From NCBI GenBank assembly GCA_937917475.1, contig CALDNF010000223.1:1-21884 (forward strand): DNA of 21,884 nt. Reading direction: 5' to 3'. The translations under genes and the position numbers were made by a program. The notes under the pieces were generated by a model that saw only the letters and a program-made list of their open reading frames with translations, was not told the origin of the DNA and ran no database searches. Shown piece by piece: positions 15,152 to 21,021 of the stretch (positions are counted from its first letter, which is position 1; the number at the start of each line of letters is the position of its first letter). This DNA is from an uncultured Faecalibacterium sp. (GTDB lineage: Bacteria > Bacillota > Clostridia > Oscillospirales > Ruminococcaceae).

Positions 15152-16408
15152 TTACTGATAGTTGAAATTGGACCATTCATCGTCGTCTACAAGAGCAAAG
15201 TAGGTCTTGCCCCGGTTGAGCTTCATTTCTTCGCCGCTGTCGGTGTAGAGCTTGAGGGGCTGGGTGGGGTGCGGCTTCTCCCAACGGCCGGTCTGCACGC
15301 CGCCGTAGGTGAACAGATAAGCCTGACCGCCCACCACATAGTTGACCTCCTGCACGTCGTGGGAGTCGCCTGCGTAGGCGGCGATGGGTGCAAAGCAGAC
15401 CACGATGTTGTCAAAGGTCAGCTGCTTGCCGGTCAGCTCGTCCACAGTGTCCTCAAACTTCTTGGCGTACTGGCTGTACATCCGCATTTTGTAGCTGTGG
15501 CTCAGATTGCTATAGTTGAAGGTGGTCTTGTAGCTGTTGGAGTGCACGATATCAATGGTCTTGGCCGTGGGGCAGCCGGACAGTTTATTGACCTCGTTGG
15601 TGCGGTAATCGGTGAACTTAAAGAAGGTATCCTCATAGGGATAGCTCATGTTAATGCCTGCATTGGCGGCGGCTTCGCAGACTTCCTTGCCGGAGGTGAA
15701 CTCGGTGTGCTCGTAGGCCACATTGCGGTTGCGGTTGTTCCGGTGAGCAATAAAGGGATGCACCGGGGTGTTGAAGTAGTTCTTGCCGCCGATGTTCAGG
15801 TCAGAGTACTTGTATACGTTGACGAACTGGGTGCAGAAGATGCTCTCGCCGTCGTGGTAATAGACGGCCTGCCAGGGCATGAGCAGCTGCAGGAACTGGT
15901 CCCGGCCGGAACGGATGGGGCCAACCTCGGGAATGTCGGAACCCTTGTGGAACACAGCACAGAAGCGGGTGATGCCGCCTTCGACCTTGCTTTCAATGAG
16001 CAGGTCGGCAGAGCCGATGCCCCGATGGGGGCGGCAGTTCTGCTTTTCGGAGGCACTGATGTTGTTGACCATGATGCCCACGATGCGGTCATCGCCACGG
16101 CTGGCCTGACCGGTCAGCACGTCGGCGTTGTAGCTGGGCAGACTGCTGCTGGGGGCGACCCCAAAGCCCGGGTCCAGCTGCTCCCCGGCAGGCAGAGAAG
16201 AGGCTACCATGGAATCGGCAGCTTCACTGCCCGCAGCAGAGGAAGCGGCAGAGGAAGCGGTGGAACCGCCCTTGCCGAGAACTTTCTGAAAAAATTGGCA
16301 AAGGTTGCCGCCTACGGTGGCATTGCCTGCGGCGGAACAGCCGGTCAAAGCCAGCAGGGCAGCGGCCAGACCCGAAGCACGAAGAACAGTGCGGCGTGAA
16401 ATTTTCAT
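15152..16408 (-). CDS. DUF3048-domain (YerB-like) lipoprotein with twin-arginine signal
   Basis: A 418-residue envelope protein. ISRRTVLR (3-10) is a twin-arginine motif and LTGC gives lipobox C24. A low-complexity Ser/Ala stretch (48-72) leads to the N-terminal DUF3048 domain. Its markers are GIMVNN (111-116), the RPHRGIGSADLLIES region (127-140), EGGITRFCAVF (143-153) and GPIRSGR (163-169). A C-terminal DUF3048 domain covers about 290-418. The family includes Bacillus YerB, a lipoprotein of unknown biochemical role. ATG 16406-16408 has GGAGGT 7 nt upstream. It has its own promoter (16486-16514) and heads a two-gene unit with the degenerate copy downstream. The motifs are complete, so this is presumably the functional member. 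Confidence 0.87.
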   Translation of the reverse strand: MKISRRTVLRASGLAAALLALTGCSAAGNATVGGNLCQFFQKVLGKGGSTASSAASSAAGSEAADSMVASSLPAGEQLDPGFGVAPSSSLPSYNADVLTGQASRGDDRIVGIMVNNISASEKQNCRPHRGIGSADLLIESKVEGGITRFCAVFHKGSDIPEVGPIRSGRDQFLQLLMPWQAVYYHDGESIFCTQFVNVYKYSDLNIGGKNYFNTPVHPFIAHRNNRNRNVAYEHTEFTSGKEVCEAAANAGINMSYPYEDTFFKFTDYRTNEVNKLSGCPTAKTIDIVHSNSYKTTFNYSNLSHSYKMRMYSQYAKKFEDTVDELTGKQLTFDNIVVCFAPIAAYAGDSHDVQEVNYVVGGQAYLFTYGGVQTGRWEKPHPTQPLKLYTDSGEEMKLNRGKTYFALVDDDEWSNFNYQ

Positions 16409-16485
16409 CTGTAAGACCTCCAATGTTTATCTGTAGGGGGAGGGCTTCTCCCCCATCGGCATCCATTCGGAAAGGAACTGCTTTG

Positions 16486-16514
16486 ATTGTACTGGTTCCG
16501 GCCCGATTTGTAAA
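16486..16514 (-). promoter_or_regulatory. Promoter of the DUF3048 operon
   Basis: TTTACA (16509-16514) and TACAAT (16486-16491) are 17 bp apart on the minus strand. The leader of about 70 nt includes a GGGGGAG/CTCCCCC hairpin (16436-16454) that ends some 15 nt before the GGAGG ribosome binding site. Confidence 0.75.
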
Positions 16515-16544
16515 GAGGGAGTTCAGACCGATGCGCAGCACAAA

Positions 16545-16576
16545 GCCCCCGCACAGCGGTCGGGCTGTGCAGGGGC
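16545..16576 (-). terminator. Hairpin downstream of trxA
   Basis: GCCCCCGCACAGC (16545-16557) and GCTGTGCAGGGGC (16564-16576) form a 13-bp stem. On the minus strand it is followed only by TTTGTG, so it is a moderate terminator for trxA. Confidence 0.6.
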
Positions 16577-16598
16577 AGTGACTTTTTTCCAACGATGC

Positions 16599-16907
16599 TC
16601 AGTCCAGCAGGGCCAGCACGCCGCTCTTGGGGCGGGCACCGACGGTCTGGTTGACCAGCTTGCCGTTCTTGAATACCAGCAGGGTGGGGATGCTCATGAC
16701 ACCGAACTCGGCGGCAAGGTCGGGCTGTTCATCCACATTGACCTTGCCCACCTTGATGTCGGTGCGCTCCTCGGCCACCTCGTCCACGATGGGCGAAAGC
16801 ATCCGGCAGGGGCCGCACCAGCTGGCCCAGAAGTCCAGCAGAACGGTCTTATCGTTCTGCAGCACTTCGGTGTTGAAATTTTCCTTGGTAATGGTGGTGA
16901 CTGCCAT
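16599..16907 (-). CDS. trxA: Thioredoxin
   Basis: This 102-residue cytosolic thiol-disulfide oxidoreductase is kept reduced by thioredoxin reductase and in turn reduces ribonucleotide reductase, peroxiredoxins and other proteins. The redox motif WCGPC is in LLDFWASWCGPCRM (about 22-35), and the cis-proline is in VMSIPTLLVFKNG. The length is the classical single-domain size. ATG 16905-16907 has GGAGGG 8 nt upstream. It stands alone between its own hairpin terminator and a TATACT promoter box carrying a palindrome in place of a good -35. No reductase gene is adjacent in this window. Confidence 0.96.
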   Translation of the reverse strand: MAVTTITKENFNTEVLQNDKTVLLDFWASWCGPCRMLSPIVDEVAEERTDIKVGKVNVDEQPDLAAEFGVMSIPTLLVFKNGKLVNQTVGARPKSGVLALLD

Positions 16908-16952
16908 ATTAAAATCCCTCCGTTTGAAGTGATGTGATCTTTTGATGTCATC

Positions 16953-16993
16953 AGTATACCCCAAAAGGCGGGCCGTTTCCGTGACCGGGTCAC
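16953..16993 (-). promoter_or_regulatory. trxA promoter with upstream 13-bp palindrome
   Basis: TATACT (16953-16958) is a good -10, but the hexamer 17 bp upstream (CGGAAA on the minus strand) is a poor -35. The perfect palindrome GTGACC-G-GGTCAC (16981-16993) begins exactly at that position, where an activator or redox regulator could bind. Confidence 0.5.
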
Positions 16994-17007
16994 ATTGGAG
17001 GAAAAAT

Positions 17008-17045
17008 GCAAAAAACAGGCCGCCGGAAAACTCCCGGCGGCCTGT
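17008..17045 (-). terminator. Intrinsic terminator of the PASS-repeat lipoprotein gene
   Basis: ACAGGCCGCCGG (17015-17026) and CCGGCGGCCTGT (17034-17045) form a perfect 12-bp stem, followed on the minus strand by TTTTTTGC. Confidence 0.9.
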
Positions 17046-17059
17046 GGCTCGATTAAAAT

Positions 17060-17884
17060 TTAATCTTCCTGAAATACTTTCATGTAAGCCTTGAACTGCT
17101 CTTCGGTAATGCGGTGGAACGCAGTGCCCTGATAGTAGAAGGTCATAGTGGTCATGTAGTCGCTTGCTACGATCAGAGTAGCCGGCATTGACTTGCCTGC
17201 TGCAAGGGTCTTGTCGGAGCTGTCATCCTCACGGAGCAGCAGACACTTCAGGTTGCCCTTGGGTGTCACAGCGGTGCAGGCAGAGGTAGACAGTTCGTAC
17301 ACAGCAGCATACTGTGCTACGCCCGCATAGGCAGCAAGAATTTCCTCAAAAGTCGTCCGCTGGGCTTCCGTGGTAAGCAGCTCTTCGTAATTATCCTCGC
17401 TCAAATTGGGGATGCTCAGAGCCTTCCGGGCAGCCTGCCAAAATACATTTTCGTATTTGTCCATGGCCTGTTCCTGAGCCTTTTCCAGCTCTTCCCGGGT
17501 CACGAGACCGGCGACAGTCACCGTTTTGGAAGAGGTGTTGGTCAGGGTCAGGTCAGCACCCAGCAGGTAGCCCTGACCAAAATAGTCCGAGCTCAGGTCG
17601 TAGCCCTCGGCAGTGCTGGTGACATCGATCTTGATGCCGGTGGAAGCGGGAGTGCTGGATGCCGGAGTGCTGGATGCGGGCGTGCTTGCCGCAGGCTTGG
17701 AGGATGCCGGAGTGGACGAAGCCGGTGTACTGGAAGCCGGTGTGCTTGCCGCAGGCTTGGAGGAAGCGGCGGGCGCACTGGATGCCGGTGCATCGCCGCC
17801 GCAGCCGGTCAGCAGGACTGCTGCGATCATGGCAGAAGCCAGAACGCAGGAAACGGTGCGGAAGAATTTGTTTTTCAGTTTCAT
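17060..17884 (-). CDS. Lipoprotein with Pro/Ala/Ser/Thr stalk and C-terminal beta-sandwich-like domain
   Basis: A 274-residue envelope lipoprotein of unknown function. A Sec-type signal peptide ends in LLTGC with lipidated C28. Residues 33-82 are a low-complexity stalk containing a perfect 20-residue tandem repeat (41-60 and 61-80) built of PASS/PAAS units; it should hold the rest away from the membrane. The C-terminal domain (about 83-274) starts GIKIDVTS and contains LGADLTLTNTSSKTVTV, typical of DUF4352-like extracellular beta-sandwiches, with a helical insertion around 135-180. ATG 17882-17884 has AAAGGAG 9 nt upstream. It is a single-gene unit with its own promoter and terminator. The domain assignment is tentative. 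Confidence 0.8.
   Translation of the reverse strand: MKLKNKFFRTVSCVLASAMIAAVLLTGCGGDAPASSAPAASSKPAASTPASSTPASSTPASSKPAASTPASSTPASSTPASTGIKIDVTSTAEGYDLSSDYFGQGYLLGADLTLTNTSSKTVTVAGLVTREELEKAQEQAMDKYENVFWQAARKALSIPNLSEDNYEELLTTEAQRTTFEEILAAYAGVAQYAAVYELSTSACTAVTPKGNLKCLLLREDDSSDKTLAAGKSMPATLIVASDYMTTMTFYYQGTAFHRITEEQFKAYMKVFQED
17641..17764. repeat. Two-copy 60-bp tandem repeat inside the lipoprotein stalk
   Basis: Bases 17641-17700 and 17701-17760 align without gaps. The last 19 bases of each copy (from GTGCTTGCC to GGCTTGG) are identical, and both run on into AGGA. At protein level the two 20-residue units are identical, while the DNA copies differ mostly at synonymous positions, so the duplication is not very recent or is kept by selection. 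Confidence 0.8.
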
Positions 17885-17958
17885 GATTGATTGCTCCTTT
17901 CAAATTTAATACCCCTTGAATCACGAAAAATTCTTTCAAATTTAAGTGACCCAAACCT

Positions 17959-17988
17959 ATCATATCCCCGCTTCCGGTGGGTTGTCAA
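17959..17988 (-). promoter_or_regulatory. Promoter of the PASS-repeat lipoprotein gene
   Basis: TTGACA (17983-17988) and TATGAT (17959-17964) are 18 bp apart on the minus strand. The leader of about 70 nt contains the 13-bp direct repeat CTTTCAAATTTAA (plus-strand reading) at 17897-17909 and 17933-17945; the proximal copy overlaps the ribosome binding site. Confidence 0.75.
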
Positions 17989-18048
17989 GGGCAGGAAACA
18001 GCTTTGGAGCTTTTGACGATTTCGCTGACAAAATTTTGGAAATTTCGA

Positions 18049-18088
18049 CAAAAAAGAGGAGCCCGCCGATCCTTCGGCAGGCTCCTCT
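18049..18088 (-). terminator. Intrinsic terminator of the transketolase operon
   Basis: AGAGGAGCCCGCCG (18055-18068) and CGGCAGGCTCCTCT (18075-18088) form a 14-bp stem, followed on the minus strand by a run of T. Confidence 0.9.
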
Positions 18089-18104
18089 TGCAGCACAAAA
18101 ATGC

Positions 18105-19052
18105 TTATTTATTCAGCATCTCTTTGACCGTCTTGATGATGGTGGCATCGTCAAGGCCGTAGAGCTTGAGCAGGTCCCAAGCCGGGCCGGAGCAGCCGAA
18201 CTTGTCCTGCACGCCCACACGGCGGACGGGGGTGGGCAGCTTCTCGCTCAGCAGAGCGCAGACGGCCTCGCCCAGACCGCCGATGACGCTGTGCTCCTCG
18301 GCGGTGACCACCTTGCCGCACTCTTTTGCGGCTTTGAGGATGATCTCTTCATCCAGCGGCTTGATGGTGTGGATGTTGATGACCCGGGCATGGATGCCCT
18401 CAGCGGCCAGCTGCTCAGCGGCCTTGCGGGCCTCGTTGACCATCAGGCCGGTGGCGATGATGGCAATGTCGTCACCCTCGGTGATCTGCTCGCCCTTGCC
18501 GATCTCAAAGTGGTAGTTGGCCGGATCGTGGAAGACGGGAACTGCCAGACGGCCAAAGCGGAGGTAGACCGGGCCGTTCATCTCATAAGCGGCGCGAACG
18601 GCGGCGCGGGCCTCAATATCGTCGGCCGGGCAGATGATGGTCATCCCGGGCAGGCTGCGCATGAGGGCAAAATCCTCGCAGCACTGGTGGGAAGCACCGT
18701 CCTCGCCCACAGAGATGCCGCCGTGGGTGGCACCGATCTTGACGTTGAGGCGGGGATAAGCGACGGAGTTGCGGATCTGCTCAAAGGCACGGCCCGCAGC
18801 AAACATGGCAAAACTGGAAACAAAGGGAACATAGCCCATGGTGGACAGGCCCGCAGCCACGCCCATCATGTTGGCCTCGGCAATGCCGCAGTCAAAGTGG
18901 CGGTCCGGGTATGCCTTGCGGAACACGCCGGTCTTGGTGGCGGCAGCAAGGTCAGCGTCCAGCACCACCAGATTATCGTGGCCCTCGGCAGCAAGCTCCT
19001 TGAGGGTGTTGCCGTAGCTCTCACGGGTTGCGATCATCTTCACATCAGCCAT
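18105..19052 (-). CDS. Transketolase, C-terminal subunit
   Basis: This 315-residue subunit carries the pyrimidine-binding and C-terminal domains of transketolase, which moves two-carbon ketol units between sugar phosphates in the non-oxidative pentose phosphate pathway. The catalytic glutamate that activates TPP is E59 in DCGIAEANMMG. The GATHGGISVGEDGASHQ region is typical of transketolase-type Pyr domains. ATG 19050-19052 begins one base after the stop of the N-terminal subunit, and its GAGGAGGA site lies inside that gene, so the two halves are translationally coupled. Split transketolase is usual in clostridia and archaea; 1-deoxyxylulose-5-phosphate synthase is excluded because it is a single chain with different motifs. 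Confidence 0.93.
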   Translation of the reverse strand: MADVKMIATRESYGNTLKELAAEGHDNLVVLDADLAAATKTGVFRKAYPDRHFDCGIAEANMMGVAAGLSTMGYVPFVSSFAMFAAGRAFEQIRNSVAYPRLNVKIGATHGGISVGEDGASHQCCEDFALMRSLPGMTIICPADDIEARAAVRAAYEMNGPVYLRFGRLAVPVFHDPANYHFEIGKGEQITEGDDIAIIATGLMVNEARKAAEQLAAEGIHARVINIHTIKPLDEEIILKAAKECGKVVTAEEHSVIGGLGEAVCALLSEKLPTPVRRVGVQDKFGCSGPAWDLLKLYGLDDATIIKTVKEMLNK

Positions 19053-19053
19053 C

Positions 19054-19905
19054 TTACTTGTCCTCCTCTTCCAGCGCAGCATAGGCAGCGTTCAGCTCCT
19101 GCATGGCGACGGCATACTCGTCGTCGTTGGGGCCCTTGCCGTGCCAATCCACAGCGTTGGTCATATAGGAGACGCCCTTGCCCTTTACGGTGTCCAGAAT
19201 GATGCAGGTGGGCTTTTCGGTCTCAGCGTGGAACTCCTTGACCGCAGCCTCGATCTGGTCAAAATCGTGGCCGTTGATGGTGATGACATGGAAGTTGAAT
19301 GCCTTCAGCTTCTCTTCCAGAGGTGCACTGTTCATAACGGTCTCGGTGGTGCCGTCGATCTGCAGATGGTTGCGGTCCAGCATGACGCAGAGGTTGGTCA
19401 GGTGGTAGTGAGCGGCAAACATGAAAGCTTCCCAGCACTCGCCCTCTTCCACTTCGCCGTCGCCCAGAATGGCGTAGACGCTCAGGGGTTTGTTGGCCAG
19501 CTTGGCACCCAGAGCCATGCCGCAGGCGGCGGACACGCCCTGACCCAGACTGCCGGTGGACATATCCACGCCCGGGGTGCTGTTCATGTTGGGATGGCCC
19601 TGCAGATAGCTGCCGATCTTCCGCAGCGTCTTGAGGTCCTCGACCGGGAAGAAGCCCCGCTCGGCCAGTGCTGCGTAAAGGGCGGGTGCCGCATGGCCCT
19701 TGGACAGGACCAGACGGTCACGGTCCGGGTCGTGCGGAGCCTTGGGGTCGATCTTCATATCCACAAAATAGAGGTAGCTCAGCACATCAGCGATATCCAG
19801 ACTGCCGCCCGGATGACCGCACTTTGCGCTGTGAGTGCCCTCGATCACGCCCATGCGGATATGGCAGGCGTGCTTGGCCAAGGTAAGCTTTTCTGCATTT
19901 GTCAT
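19054..19905 (-). CDS. Transketolase, N-terminal (TPP-binding) subunit
   Basis: A 283-residue subunit with the TPP pyrophosphate-binding half of transketolase. The TPP motif runs from GDGEVEEGE (148-156) to N179 in LDRNHLQIDG, which together bind the diphosphate and Mg2+. H31 in CGHPGGSLDIAD and H71 in LSKGHAAPALY match the substrate and cofactor histidines of the family. ATG 19903-19905 has GGGAGGA 5 nt upstream, and a promoter lies at 19994-20022. It forms a two-gene operon with the C-terminal half; both are needed for one active site. Length and motifs are complete. Confidence 0.94.
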   Translation of the reverse strand: MTNAEKLTLAKHACHIRMGVIEGTHSAKCGHPGGSLDIADVLSYLYFVDMKIDPKAPHDPDRDRLVLSKGHAAPALYAALAERGFFPVEDLKTLRKIGSYLQGHPNMNSTPGVDMSTGSLGQGVSAACGMALGAKLANKPLSVYAILGDGEVEEGECWEAFMFAAHYHLTNLCVMLDRNHLQIDGTTETVMNSAPLEEKLKAFNFHVITINGHDFDQIEAAVKEFHAETEKPTCIILDTVKGKGVSYMTNAVDWHGKGPNDDEYAVAMQELNAAYAALEEEDK

Positions 19906-19993
19906 GATGGTCCTCCCGTATGAACCTCAGAAATTTGCAAGTGTGGGGCGCACCGGGCCGTTTGTGCGCCCCTGTGCGCTATTTATCAAGTTT

Positions 19994-20022
19994 ATATTAT
20001 CTATTCTGTGCAAAAAGGTCAA
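19994..20022 (-). promoter_or_regulatory. Promoter of the transketolase operon
   Basis: TTGACC (20017-20022) and TAATAT (19994-19999) are 17 bp apart on the minus strand, leaving a leader of about 80 nt. It is back to back with the S-component promoter, with about 85 bp between the two -35 boxes. Confidence 0.7.
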
Positions 20023-20106
20023 GCTTCTTCCGGCAAAATGTACATCACAGGGGAAAATCAGCTCGAAATCCCGATGATTTTGTGAAAATTGCAATTTCTG
20101 ACGGCG

Positions 20107-20136
20107 TTGACAAGGGCCATGTTGATATGCTATAAT
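20107..20136 (+). promoter_or_regulatory. Near-consensus promoter of the ECF S-component gene
   Basis: TTGACA (20107-20112), an 18-bp spacer and TATAAT (20131-20136) are present, with TGC directly before the -10 giving an extended -10. Both hexamers are perfect. Transcription should start near 20143, so the leader is about 180 nt. A promoter this strong makes sense only if output is limited downstream, as the leader terminator suggests. Confidence 0.88.
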
Positions 20137-20142
20137 TTTCAC

Positions 20143-20324
20143 AAATTCCGGCAGGAAGCCGGAGCATCGGGCTGAAGCCCATTCGGTTTTTCTTATTTTT
20201 ATTGGAACGGACGCCATGAAGGGGTCTGCTGTTGGCATGGATGCCAGCGGCAGGCTCCTTTTTTGTTTTCATCCGGCTGCATCGGCAGCCGATGGGGTGT
20301 TCTGAGATCAAGGAGGATTTTCTA
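20143..20324 (+). promoter_or_regulatory. Structured 5' leader with transcription attenuator (unassigned riboswitch candidate)
   Basis: The leader shows, in order: hairpin CCGGC-AGGAA-GCCGG (20148-20162); hairpin GGGC-TGAA-GCCC (20169-20180); a U-rich single-stranded stretch (20183-20203); a long intrinsic terminator (20221-20264); and a hairpin with arms CATC/GGCTGC and GCAGCC/GATG (20270-20294) ending 16 nt before AGGAGG. Terminator before gene is the architecture of a ligand-sensing riboswitch or a protein-controlled attenuator. I looked for TPP, FMN, cobalamin, preQ1, THF and T-box signatures and recognised none. A possible antiterminator pairing is CGGCAG (20149-20154) with CTGCTG (20226-20231), but it is weak. 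The sensed molecule is probably the vitamin the S component imports; that is inference. Confidence 0.6.
20221..20264 (+). terminator. Leader terminator upstream of the S-component start codon
   Basis: The arms 20221-20237 and 20242-20258 pair over all 17 positions (four G-U pairs) around a TGGA loop and are followed directly by TTTTTT. It lies inside the leader, 60 bp before the start codon. Confidence 0.88.
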
Positions 20325-20861
20325 ATGCAAACCAAAACAAACTCGCCTGCCCGCAATGTCGTTCTGGCTGCGCTGTTCCTTGCGCTGGCTTTCCTGCTGC
20401 CCATGGTCACCGGCCATGTGCCGCAGATCGGCAATATGCTCTGCCCCATGCACTTCCCGGTGCTGCTCTGCGGCTTTGTGTTGGGCGGCCCCTGGGGTCT
20501 GGCTGTGGGCTTTGTGGCTCCGCTGCTCCGCTCGGTGCTGTTCGGGATGCCCCCCATGTTCCCCACTGCCATTTCCATGGCCTTTGAGCTGGGCACTTAC
20601 GGTCTGGTCTCCGGTCTGATGTACAAAAAGGTCCGGCATACCATCCCCATGATGTATGCAGCTCTGGTCACCGCTATGGTGGCGGGCCGTCTGGTCTGGG
20701 GTGCCGTCCGCTTTGTGCTGGCCGGTCTGGCGGGCAGCAGCTTCCCCTTCTCGGCGTTCCTGTCCGGTGCCGTGCTGGGGGCGGTGCCCGGTATCATCGC
20801 CCAGCTCATCCTCATCCCGCTGATTCTTGCCGCTCTGCAGAAGGCAAAGGTCATGGAGTGA
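20325..20861 (+). CDS. ECF transporter S component (vitamin-binding membrane subunit)
   Basis: A 178-residue, very hydrophobic protein with about six membrane helices, the size and topology of S components of energy-coupling factor importers. The S component binds the vitamin and docks onto a shared EcfAA'T module, which is not encoded here. The N-terminal helix carries the small-residue pattern NVVLAALFLALAFLL used to contact EcfT. Conserved-looking features are CPMHFPVLLCGFVLGG and RSVLFGMPPMFPTA, shared (from memory) with a group usually annotated only as ECF S component (PF12822-like). The substrate is not assignable. ATG 20325-20327 has AAGGAGGA 7 nt upstream. An in-frame extension to 20232 would overlap the leader terminator and is rejected. 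Expression is probably attenuated by the leader. Confidence 0.85.
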   Translation: MQTKTNSPARNVVLAALFLALAFLLPMVTGHVPQIGNMLCPMHFPVLLCGFVLGGPWGLAVGFVAPLLRSVLFGMPPMFPTAISMAFELGTYGLVSGLMYKKVRHTIPMMYAALVTAMVAGRLVWGAVRFVLAGLAGSSFPFSAFLSGAVLGAVPGIIAQLILIPLILAALQKAKVME

Positions 20862-20890
20862 AACGGACATCTTCGCTTTTTCATAAAAAC

Positions 20891-20930
20891 CAGCCCGGAA
20901 CTTGCTGCAAGGCAGGCTCCGGGCTGATTT
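20891..20930. terminator. Terminator after the S-component gene, probably bidirectional
   Basis: CAGCCCGGA (20891-20899) and TCCGGGCTG (20918-20926) enclose an inner GCTG/CAG(C)-type stem. The plus strand continues GATTTTATAC, and the minus strand continues GTTTTTATG, so it can act for both convergent genes. Confidence 0.75.
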
Positions 20931-20942
20931 TATACAAGGCGA

Positions 20943-20975
20943 AAGGCTGGAGCCCCGGAGGGTCCAGCCTTTTCA
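20943..20975. terminator. Second hairpin in the convergent intergenic region
   Basis: AAGGCTGGA (20943-20951) and TCCAGCCTT (20963-20971) form a 9-bp stem followed on the plus strand by TTTCAC. On the minus strand it would be the first hairpin met after sstT, but its U tract there is short (TTTCGCC). Confidence 0.55.
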
Positions 20976-21021
20976 CACCCAACTTTATATACTGTTCCGA
21001 AAATTCGGGAAACGCAGAAGA

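Noticed and set aside
17641..17764. CRISPR-like repeats
   Set aside because: The repetition is in frame, encodes a Pro/Ala/Ser/Thr stalk and has no spacer structure or cas genes.
20295..20312. TPP riboswitch, suggested by TTCTGAGATCA before the ribosome binding site
   Set aside because: Only the CTGAGA-like string is present, on the wrong side of the terminator, and the second conserved TPP block is absent.
20232..20324. Longer N-terminus for the ECF S component
   Set aside because: The extra codons lie in the terminator and the following hairpin, while ATG 20325 has an ideal AAGGAGGA site.
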